Source: Acidobacteriota bacterium
Lineage (GTDB): Bacteria; Acidobacteriota; Terriglobia; Terriglobales; Acidobacteriaceae
Reading direction: 5' to 3'
Assembly: GCA_021799945.1 (NCBI GenBank)
Contig: JAJYZK010000208.1
Coordinates: 1-6,064, forward strand
DNA length: 6,064 nt
The notes beneath the pieces were generated by a model. The model worked only from the letters and a program-made list of their open reading frames with translations, was not told where the DNA came from and searched no databases. Positions 1 through 4,283 of the stretch are shown here, piece after piece (the stretch's first letter is position 1; each line of letters begins with the position of its first letter). The position numbers were made by a program, and so were the translations under genes.

Positions 1-9
1 TCTCCGCCA
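1..9 (+). tRNA. Possible 3' end of a tRNA-Ser gene (partial, left edge)
   Basis: The window opens with TCTCCGCCA. This is what the acceptor strand, discriminator G and encoded CCA of many bacterial tRNA-Ser genes look like (acceptor 5' strand GGAGAGA). Only nine bases are visible, so no cloverleaf can be tested. A tRNA 3' end next to a recombinase-bearing, repeat-rich segment would fit an integration site. It could equally be chance, or the end of a reading frame that enters from the left and stops at 100-102. Confidence 0.3.
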
Positions 10-133
10 AGACCTATTGGAATCAGTAAGTTAAAGCAAATAAAAGACTTAACCAGTCTCCAAAGTCGCCATATTCTCCTGAATCGACCGTTTGAAGGCT
101 AAAAATCGTGCTAAACGGAATTTATATGACTAA

Positions 134-189
134 GCCCTTGATGGACCCGTAAGACCCTTTTATGGCCAAGGCTAGGGGCCATCAAGGGC
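134..189. repeat. 11-bp perfect inverted repeat with 34-nt loop
   Basis: GCCCTTGATGG (134-144) is answered by its exact reverse complement (179-189). After one mismatch, CCC (146-148) and GGG (175-177) extend the stem. Inside the loop CCTT (156-159) can pair with AAGG (168-171). No T-run follows on either strand, so it does not look like a rho-independent terminator. Confidence 0.7.
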
Positions 190-192
190 CTT

Positions 193-212
193 CCATGCAT
201 GAACACGCATGG
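193..212. repeat. 6-bp inverted repeat CCATGC/GCATGG
   Basis: CCATGC (193-198) and GCATGG (207-212) are perfect complements around an 8-nt loop. The hairpin lies directly after the larger inverted repeat and just before the GGNCC-rich 10-bp array. It may be one of several small hairpins in the mosaic; no specific role is evident. Confidence 0.5.
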
Positions 213-234
213 TCCATCTTGGTCCAGCATGGCC

Positions 235-330
235 GGGCCTGAATGGGCCTGCTTGGGCCTGAATGGCCGAAGGCATGTGTGGACCTTACCGGGCCTGAAT
301 GGGCCTTACCGGGCCTGAATGGCCGAAGGC
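235..330 (+). repeat. Tandem 10-bp units, consensus GGGCCTNNNN
   Basis: Units with GGGCCTGAAT or close variants start at 235, 245, 255, 291, 301 and 311. Two blocks end in the same 20-mer, gggcctgaatggccgaaggc (255-274 and 311-330). In the second block the variant GGGCCTTACC (301-310) sits between two GGGCCTGAAT units, which gives a 20-bp higher-order period. Each unit carries one GGNCC palindrome. GCCGAAGGC, which closes both blocks, appears again at 471-479. Confidence 0.8.
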
Positions 331-394
331 GCGGGACCTGTAAGGATCTTCAAAGGGCCTGGGACATCCTTGACGATCCTTCATGCGGCATAAA

Positions 395-442
395 GAGTGA
401 GAGAGTGAGAAAGTGAGAGAGTAAGAAAGTGAGAGAGTAAGC
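395..442 (+). repeat. Six tandem 8-bp purine-rich units
   Basis: Units start at 395, 403, 411, 419, 427 and 435 with consensus [G/A]AGT[G/A]AGA; the last ends in GC. Apart from one T per unit (and the final C) the plus strand is all purine, giving a strongly asymmetric tract. It ends one base before the palindrome GTTAACGTTAAC. The array resembles a slippage-prone minisatellite or a set of protein-binding iterons. No replication gene is visible to support an origin. Confidence 0.8.
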
Positions 443-443
443 G

Positions 444-459
444 TTAACGTTAACTATAA
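444..459 (+). repeat. 16-bp direct repeat, left copy
   Basis: TTAACGTTAACTATAA is identical to 944-959. In this copy the preceding G makes a perfect 12-bp palindrome, GTTAACGTTAAC (443-454). The even-length palindrome with a two-base centre is compatible in form with a serine-recombinase crossover core or with a dimeric repressor site. Neither role is shown by the sequence alone. Confidence 0.7.
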
Positions 460-517
460 GGGACAACAGGGCCGAAGGCATCGTCGGACCTGTAAGGGCC
501 AGCATGGCCTTCGAGGG

Positions 518-567
518 TTCTATCTGTAACATTTACTGTTACCTATATGCAGCCGGCATGCAAAAGA
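518..567 (+). repeat. Module A, copy 1 (50 bp)
   Basis: 49 of 50 positions match 691-740, with the first 45 identical. It contains the dyad GTAACA (526-531) / TGTTAC (537-542) and a second small hairpin, TATGC (546-550) / GCATG (556-560). In this copy, bases 517-525 pair with 565-573 (nine pairs, one of them G-T). The three stems would make a compact three-way junction in RNA or single-stranded DNA. Confidence 0.8.
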
Positions 568-618
568 TAGAGCACGATCCTTTGTGCGTCCGGCATGGTA
601 TAAGGGTCTTCGAGGGAT

Positions 619-649
619 CTATCTCTTAAGCCTTTAAGACATAGATCCA
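619..649 (+). repeat. Module B, copy 1, with a long imperfect hairpin
   Basis: 29 of 31 positions match 761-791. With the preceding bases it forms a long hairpin: GGATCTAT (615-622) pairs with ATAGATCC (641-648), then a C-C mismatch, then TCTTAA (624-629) pairs with TTAAGA (634-639) around a GCCT loop. There is no T-run after it. A 13-bp sequence overlapping its end (647-659) recurs at 799-811, extending the composite repeat. Confidence 0.75.
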
Positions 650-685
650 GGGTCCAGTGTCCGGGGTCCGGGGTCCGGGGTCCGA
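644..685 (+). repeat. Six tandem 7-bp units, consensus [G/T]GTCC[A/G]G
   Basis: Units start at 644, 651, 658, 665, 672 and 679. The central part is three perfect copies of TCCGGGG (660-680), and the outer units carry A in place of G or other single changes. Most units contain GGTCC, adding to the GGNCC excess. The array links the end of the first composite module to the start of the second, so slippage or unequal exchange here may have produced the duplication. Confidence 0.75.
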
Positions 686-690
686 TGAGA

Positions 691-740
691 TTCTATCTGT
701 AACATTTACTGTTACCTATATGCAGCCGGCATGCAGAAGA
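691..740 (+). repeat. Module A, copy 2 (50 bp)
   Basis: This near-perfect copy of 518-567 differs only at 736. The two inner hairpins are kept. The outer stem seen in copy 1 is not, because the sequence after 740 diverges; only TTCT (691-694) and AGAA (735-738) could still pair. That loss argues that the duplication itself, or the inner dyads, matter more than the closed junction, at least in this copy. Confidence 0.8.
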
Positions 741-760
741 GCCTGAGGTCCGATGAGGTC

Positions 761-791
761 CTATCTCTTCAGCCGTTAAGACATAGATCCA
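761..791 (+). repeat. Module B, copy 2
   Basis: This copy matches 619-649 except at 770 and 775. Both changes fall in or beside the inner stem of the hairpin and are not compensated, so the pairing is weaker. Modules A and B occur in the same order in both copies. The A-to-B spacer is about 50 bp in the first copy and 20 bp in the second. Confidence 0.75.
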
Positions 792-885
792 ATATGGTCC
801 AGGGTCCAGTGAGGTCCTTCAAGCTTATTAAATCGTGTGAAACAAGGGTTTTATGAGGTTCTTACCACATACAAATTCCTGTAGT

Positions 886-900
886 GTTACTGTCAGTAAC
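886..900. repeat. 15-bp dyad GTTACTG-T-CAGTAAC
   Basis: This is a perfect inverted repeat with 7-bp arms and a single central T at 893. The left arm shares TTACTGT with the hairpin inside module A (533-539 and 706-712). It resembles a dimeric protein-binding site. It lies in the AT-richer stretch between the GGNCC block and the recombinase terminator. Confidence 0.6.
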
Positions 901-943
901 GGACGAAAAAACTTGGATTCCTGTCAACAAAATATCGTTCACT

Positions 944-959
944 TTAACGTTAACTATAA
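944..959 (+). repeat. 16-bp direct repeat, right copy
   Basis: This is an exact second copy of 444-459, in the same orientation and 500 bp away. It lies just beyond the recombinase terminator, so it borders the repeat mosaic on the recombinase side. Its core TTAACGTTAA (944-953) is a perfect 10-bp palindrome. The outer base pair of the left copy's palindrome is lost here (T instead of G at 943). Confidence 0.7.
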
Positions 960-980
960 AGAAAAAACGTGTTTTCATGC

Positions 981-1009
981 AAAAAGAAAACCCGACCTGA
1001 GCCGGGTTT
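981..1009 (-). terminator. Rho-independent terminator of the recombinase gene
   Basis: Read on the minus strand, AAACCCG (1009-1003) pairs with CGGGTTT (994-988) across an 8-nt loop and is followed by TCTTTTT (987-981). A GC-rich stem with a U-tract about 35 bp after the recombinase stop codon is a typical intrinsic terminator. There is no U-tract on the plus strand. Confidence 0.8.
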
Positions 1010-1014
1010 GATCG

Positions 1015-1026
1015 AGGGAATTCCCT
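1015..1026. repeat. 12-bp perfect palindrome AGGGAATTCCCT
   Basis: This perfect even-length palindrome lies between the recombinase stop codon and its terminator. It could be a protein-binding site or part of the 3' untranslated structure. No further evidence is visible. Confidence 0.45.
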
Positions 1027-1043
1027 TCTGGAATTTTGATGAT

Positions 1044-1712
1044 TCAGGACTTGAGCAATCGCATGACTTGAGTGGGTTGCCATTGACCTCCGCGTGGTGC
1101 TGGTGTTCCATCCGCGTTCAATGCATCCGCCAAGGCTTTCAGCGTGATGATTCCTTCCGCTTGTTTCTGCCGAATGATGGGAAGAATATCGGCGCGATAC
1201 TTGCTGGCGTTCTCTTTGCGGACGCGAACGGATTCCTTGACGCCAAGGTGGCTTACCGAGGGAAGATTCCACTTGAGACCGCCTAAGGCTACACCACGGG
1301 CCTTTGCAGCGGCTAGCGCGGCTTTGGTGCGGTCGGAGATGGCTTTGGCCTCCCCCTGCGCAACAGAAGCTAGGATGTGCAAGACCATTTCGTTTACGTC
1401 CGGCATATCGACGGCTTGAAATTTTATGCCGCTTTCCATCATCGTCGAGATGAATGAAACAGAGCGGCTGAGCCGATCCAGCTTGGCTACCAGCAACTTG
1501 GCGCGATGCAACCGGCAAAGCCGCAGGGCTTCTGCCAGCTTCGGACGGTCGGCGTTCTTCCCGGACTCGACCTCTACCAATTCATGCAGCAGCTTCCAGC
1601 GCCCCCCATTTAGAAACTGGTGGACTGCCGTTTTCTGCGCCTCCAGCCCAAGACCGCTTTGGCCCTGCTTTTGCGTGCTCACACGGTAATACGCTACAAA
1701 TTCGCCGTTCAT
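1044..1712 (-). CDS. Serine recombinase (resolvase/invertase family)
   Basis: A 222-residue site-specific recombinase that would cut and rejoin DNA through a phosphoserine intermediate. Residues 5-145 form the resolvase catalytic domain. The YYRVST motif gives Arg10 and nucleophile Ser12; Arg56 (in NADRPKL) and Arg80/Arg83 (in LDRLSR) match the gamma-delta resolvase residues R8, S10, R45, R68 and R71. ALAAAKARG (132-140) lies at the end of the linker helix. Residues 173-222 look like the DNA-binding helix-turn-helix of 'recombinase family' proteins (LADALNADGTPAPRGGQW). The frame stays open further upstream, but ATG at 1712 is chosen because AAAGGGGG lies four bases before it and the family's N-terminus begins there. 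It is complete and of normal length for a small resolvase, so probably active. An intrinsic terminator follows. No partner gene or convincing promoter was found; DNA upstream on its strand is the DUF6259 gene. It could act as an integrase, resolvase or invertase of the element. Confidence 0.93.
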   Translation of the reverse strand: MNGEFVAYYRVSTQKQGQSGLGLEAQKTAVHQFLNGGRWKLLHELVEVESGKNADRPKLAEALRLCRLHRAKLLVAKLDRLSRSVSFISTMMESGIKFQAVDMPDVNEMVLHILASVAQGEAKAISDRTKAALAAAKARGVALGGLKWNLPSVSHLGVKESVRVRKENASKYRADILPIIRQKQAEGIITLKALADALNADGTPAPRGGQWQPTQVMRLLKS

Positions 1713-3723
1713 GTTTCCCCCTTTGAGCCCTTTTACATCTACCTCATTGCTGGAAGCGAAAGAAGTAAAAATAGACCGCAACGACAATGAGACCGAGCAA
1801 AAGATCTTTATCGAGTACAGATCGCTCGGCAACTTGCCCTTCCACGCGCGCGTGACAATTCGGGCGCCCAGGATCGGCGCGCTCACATATTGGAGTCTGG
1901 AGCTGGTGAACCAGACAAACTTATGGATCGGGCATACGCAGTTTCCGGTGGTCCAAGTCCCTTTCGACGATCCGATGAACGGCGGCTCCAGCCACATTCT
2001 TTCGTCCTCGTTGGATGGGTTGTTATCCGGTCCCGTGGGGCCTTCGATGACCCTGGGAGTGTATGGCGGAGCGCATCGCAATACTCCCGAGATCTGGCGA
2101 TACGGCAATTATCCCGGCCAAGGCGCCTCGACTCAACTGATGGCCTACTATGACAGCGCGGGCGGCCTCTATATGGCTTTGGACGATGCGACCGGATTGC
2201 CGAAGTTTATCCAGCCCCTGTTAGAGGATAACGGCGTCACGATGGGGCTGGGTCACTACCCCGGCGCTCGTGGTCCCGGCGAGACCAAGCTACCGTATAA
2301 CGTAGTTCTCGGCACGTTTCACGGCGACTGGTATGCCGCGGCGGAGATTTACCGGGATTGGGCTTCGAAGCAGGCTTTCTGCGCAACCAAACTCGCCGAT
2401 CGAAGCGACTGCGCGAAGTGGTTGACCGAATCCGCCGTGGGGATCATGTTCCCCATGCGCGGCCAGGCCGACTGGGACGGGCCAGTAACCGTGAATCCCG
2501 AATATACTCCGGCAACGAATGCTCTGCCCTATCTGGAGAAGGTGGCAGGAGACGTTGAGAGCCCGCTGATGCCGATCGTCTTCAATTGGGAACATGGCGG
2601 CCCATGGGTCCAGCCCGACGCGTTTCCTCCCATCGGAGGGGAAGCGGCCATGCATGCGTTCATGGCGAAGGCAAAGGAGAAGGGCTGGCATCCCGGCATC
2701 TATGGCGACGGTCTTTGCTGGGTGATTTGGCAGAAGAACACAGACTACGACGGGATGGCGTACTTCCATGCTCACGGAGGCGAGTCCGCGGTGGCTCGCA
2801 AATGGGATGGAACGCCTTTGATGGACGTATGGCCTTGGCGGAAGAACTACGTTGTTTGCGTCGGCGCCGAGCGCGGCCGTCAAATGGTTGTGGACATGAC
2901 GCGCAGGATGGCGGAGTTCGGCCCTGACGTCATCCAGCAGTTCGATCAGGGGCCGGGGCCGAGAGCGTGCTATGCGACGGACCACGGACACCCACCCGTT
3001 CCCGGGCCGTGGATGACGAAAGCCTTCGATTCGCTGCTCGAGAGGGATATTGACGCAGCTCGGTCTGTCAATCCCGCCGTCGCCATGTCCTGCGAAGGAG
3101 CCCCGCCCGAGACCTGGCTGCAGAAGTTTCAGATATGGGATGCGCGCATCCGGACCTGCCCGCTATTCTCGTTTTTGTATCACGAGTACGCCAACGGCCA
3201 CGAGGGCCTTTACACCAACCGCATCAGTGACGAAACCCTGCGCCTCTCGATCGCCAGAGCGCTGGTCACCGGATACATGGTGAACTTCACGCTACGGGAT
3301 AAAGGGCGGATCGCATTCGATTGGGATCAGCCATGGACCCGCGCCCTTCCCGACCAGGGCGCAATTCTCGACTGGGCGAATCGAACCCATCGGTTTCGGA
3401 CCGGAATCGCACGCGATTATCTCGTCTATGGCCGCATGCTGCGGCCCTGGAGGGTCGGCAACGTGGCGGAACGCGACTTCGGCTGGGGCAAGGAACCGGG
3501 AATCCAGTCTGCGACATGGCGGGCGCAGGATGGGCGAATCGGCGTCGTGCTTGCCAATTATGCCGATTTGGGCGTGTCGCCGCGCGTGGAGTTGGAAGGA
3601 AGCGGGAGCGGACATTTATCTCTTTCGATTGACGGCCGGGAGAGCGCGCGCGAAGTCACGCTGCCCAGCGCTATCGACATCGACCTTCTGCCCCGTTCGC
3701 TTTGTCTCATTCAGGTGACCTAG
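1711..3723 (+). CDS. DUF6259 / glycoside-hydrolase-like protein, probably 5'-truncated
   Basis: A 670-codon frame that resembles DUF6259-type proteins, which are predicted secreted glycoside-hydrolase-like proteins; no substrate can be assigned. Residues about 30-200 look like the end of the N-terminal beta-sandwich (LTYWSLELVNQT, QFPVV). Residues 203-217 (FHGDWYAAAEIYRDW) lead into a TIM-barrel-like region to about 560. Acidic candidates for the active site are Asp333 (YGDG), Asp412 (QQFDQGPGP) and Glu462 (MSCEGAPPE). The rest is a C-terminal beta-domain. The frame is uninterrupted, but the start is suspect. ATG at 1711 overlaps the recombinase start on the other strand and has no Shine-Dalgarno, the first residues are not family-like, there is no signal peptide, and a stop lies 21 bases upstream (1687-1689). 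I infer loss of the 5' part by insertion of the neighbouring element, leaving a recently silenced pseudogene or a gene expressed from an unknown start. The family assignment rests on remembered motifs, not a search. Confidence 0.75.
   Translation: MFPPLSPFTSTSLLEAKEVKIDRNDNETEQKIFIEYRSLGNLPFHARVTIRAPRIGALTYWSLELVNQTNLWIGHTQFPVVQVPFDDPMNGGSSHILSSSLDGLLSGPVGPSMTLGVYGGAHRNTPEIWRYGNYPGQGASTQLMAYYDSAGGLYMALDDATGLPKFIQPLLEDNGVTMGLGHYPGARGPGETKLPYNVVLGTFHGDWYAAAEIYRDWASKQAFCATKLADRSDCAKWLTESAVGIMFPMRGQADWDGPVTVNPEYTPATNALPYLEKVAGDVESPLMPIVFNWEHGGPWVQPDAFPPIGGEAAMHAFMAKAKEKGWHPGIYGDGLCWVIWQKNTDYDGMAYFHAHGGESAVARKWDGTPLMDVWPWRKNYVVCVGAERGRQMVVDMTRRMAEFGPDVIQQFDQGPGPRACYATDHGHPPVPGPWMTKAFDSLLERDIDAARSVNPAVAMSCEGAPPETWLQKFQIWDARIRTCPLFSFLYHEYANGHEGLYTNRISDETLRLSIARALVTGYMVNFTLRDKGRIAFDWDQPWTRALPDQGAILDWANRTHRFRTGIARDYLVYGRMLRPWRVGNVAERDFGWGKEPGIQSATWRAQDGRIGVVLANYADLGVSPRVELEGSGSGHLSLSIDGRESAREVTLPSAIDIDLLPRSLCLIQVT
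1717..1724 (-). promoter_or_regulatory. Ribosome binding site of the recombinase
   Basis: AAAGGGGG on the minus strand ends four bases before the ATG at 1712. It decides the start among several in-frame upstream candidates, none of which has a comparable site. Confidence 0.75.
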
Positions 3724-3750
3724 GTTGCCGCTTTCAAGAAGCCTGCGCGT

Positions 3751-3772
3751 GCGGTTTCCCGTCGCAAGCCGC
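3751..3772. repeat. Short hairpin after the DUF6259 gene
   Basis: GCGGTTT (3751-3757) and AAGCCGC (3766-3772) can form seven pairs (one G-T) around an 8-nt loop, about 28 bp after the stop. A larger dyad, CCGAAT (3801-3806) / ATTCGG (3822-3827), follows in the same convergent gap. Neither has a T-run, so termination here may be Rho-dependent or simply not visible. Confidence 0.3.
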
Positions 3773-3859
3773 CGCCCCGCATCGCCATCGGGCAGGCGAT
3801 CCGAATACCTCAGCGAGTAGCATTCGGGCTAACCTCGGCTCGAGCAGCCGGCTTCGCTC

Positions 3860-4090
3860 TCAGGGCTCGGCGTCGAGACCCGAGTCGTTGAGAACGCTCC
3901 GCGCATCCGCTTCGTCACGCGGGCTGACCTGGAGCTGCAATCCGCCCAGTCCCACGCCGTACAGCAGCGCGGCGTTCTCTCCGACCAGAAAACAAGGGAT
4001 CCCGGCCGATTCAAGCCGGCTCTTCGCCATCTCGGCGCCCAGCGGATCGCCGAAGTAACCCACCGTCACCAGTTCGATCGCCTCTTCCAT
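3860..4090 (-). CDS. DUF2007 domain protein (small putative signal-transducing protein)
   Basis: A 76-residue soluble protein made up almost entirely of a DUF2007 domain. Residues 7-67 show the family pattern: LVTVGYFGDPLGAEMAKSRL, then GIPCFLVGEN, then LGGLQLQVSPRDEADARSVL. The fold is a small ferredoxin-like alpha/beta domain (known for the family). The name 'putative signal transducing protein' comes from sequence families rather than a demonstrated role, so no function is claimed. AAGGAAGGG five bases before the ATG supports the start. It stands alone, convergent with the DUF6259 gene and divergent from purB across 193 bp. There is no membrane segment or signal peptide. GC content and codon use fit the chromosomal side of the window. 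Confidence 0.9.
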   Translation of the reverse strand: MEEAIELVTVGYFGDPLGAEMAKSRLESAGIPCFLVGENAALLYGVGLGGLQLQVSPRDEADARSVLNDSGLDAEP

Positions 4091-4095
4091 CGATT

Positions 4096-4104
4096 CCCTT
4101 CCTT
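4096..4104 (-). promoter_or_regulatory. Ribosome binding site of the DUF2007 gene, within a duplicated leader
   Basis: AAGGAAGGG on the minus strand lies five bases before the start codon. Part of the translation-start region is duplicated: AGGGAATCGAT (minus strand) occurs at 4089-4099 and again at 4107-4117, and the nearer copy includes the first two bases of the ATG. Confidence 0.65.
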
Positions 4105-4187
4105 AGATCGATTCCCTGCCTCGGCTCCACGTCAAGTCCTGCCGATAAGATGCGGGGACCGGTTGCGGGGAGCGGATTCTTCGGCCA

Positions 4188-4217
4188 GGCTCGGCCCGGC
4201 CTCCGCACGGCCGAGCC
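4188..4217. promoter_or_regulatory. Strong GC-rich hairpin in the purB upstream region
   Basis: GGCTCGGCC (4188-4196) and GGCCGAGCC (4209-4217) are perfect 9-bp complements with a 12-nt loop, in the 193-bp divergent gap. No T-run follows directly on the plus strand, so termination is not clear. It may be an operator-like dyad or an RNA structure. A TAAAAT at 4236-4241 just after it could be a -10 element for purB, but no matching -35 is present. I do not recognise a purine riboswitch. Confidence 0.4.
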
Positions 4218-4270
4218 CGACGGATCCGTTCGGCCTAAAATAGAGCCTTCGTCCATCCGATTCAACGCAC

Positions 4271-4277
4271 GGAGGAG
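4271..4277 (+). promoter_or_regulatory. Ribosome binding site of purB
   Basis: GGAGGAG lies six bases before the GTG at 4284. The near-perfect anti-Shine-Dalgarno match at ideal spacing fixes the GTG as the start. Confidence 0.85.
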
Positions 4278-4283
4278 TTTCTT

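Larger units (their letters stand above)
10..960. other. Gene-free repeat mosaic enriched in the palindrome GGNCC
   Basis: No reading frame here has a credible start, ribosome binding site or protein-like composition. The frames that stay open are low-complexity translations of the repeats. The block contains a long inverted repeat (134-189), 10-bp units (235-330), 8-bp purine-rich units (395-442), a 16-bp sequence repeated 500 bp away (444-459 and 944-959), a composite module present twice (518-659 and 691-811), 7-bp units (644-685) and a short dyad (886-900). GGNCC occurs 26 times between 143 and 817, where roughly three would be expected from composition. Function is unknown. Possibilities are recombination or accessory protein sites of the element, a structured RNA, or decayed repeat expansion. 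Confidence 0.75.
1..1740. mobile_element. Putative integrated element or island end carrying a serine recombinase
   Basis: The segment is lower in GC than the genes to its right. It holds about 960 bp of gene-free repeats and then a complete serine recombinase, and it stops where a truncated chromosomal-type gene begins. Its right limit is inferred to lie near the recombinase start (about 1713-1790). There, protein similarity to the DUF6259 family begins abruptly, with no Shine-Dalgarno or signal peptide. The left limit is unknown; position 1 may be close to it if the first bases are a tRNA-Ser end. No flanking direct repeat could be matched at both ends, so the boundaries are provisional and the class of element is not determined. 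Confidence 0.3.

Noticed and set aside
1..102. Frame open from the left edge that stops at 100-102
   Set aside because: It has 33 codons with no recognisable motif and would read through the possible tRNA end. Not enough to call a gene fragment.
370..396. Promoter TTGACG...TAAAGA
   Set aside because: The -10 match is poor and the spacing is 15 bp; it leads only into the repeat array with no gene after it.
350..532. 60-codon minus-strand frame over the purine-rich array
   Set aside because: It is a low-complexity translation of the 8-bp units (Ser, Leu, Phe and Thr repeats) with no ribosome binding site. It is a by-product of the repeats.
235..811. CRISPR array
   Set aside because: Repeats are too short, directly adjacent or irregularly spaced, there are no unique spacers of constant length, and no cas gene is present.
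443..960. Integron attC sites
   Set aside because: GTTAAC-type cores are present, but there is no paired attC architecture, no cassette genes and no tyrosine integron integrase; the recombinase is of the serine type.
1126..1134. TCCGCCAAG as the second attachment site matching the left edge
   Set aside because: It matches bases 3-11 for nine bases, but it lies inside the recombinase coding sequence. Chance match.
862..1518. 218-codon minus-strand frame overlapping the recombinase
   Set aside because: It lies in another frame of the recombinase gene, has no recognisable domain and an unusual Arg/Ser/His-rich composition. It is a shadow frame.
1713..2108. Longer recombinase start 132 codons upstream
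   Set aside because: The extra residues are antisense to the DUF6259 gene and lack recombinase character. The ATG at 1712 has the ribosome binding site and the family's normal N-terminus.
4107..4135. Promoter for the DUF2007 gene with -35 TTGACG (minus strand)
   Set aside because: The -35 is good, but the sequence at 17-bp spacing (ATCGAT) is a poor -10 and neighbouring spacings are no better.
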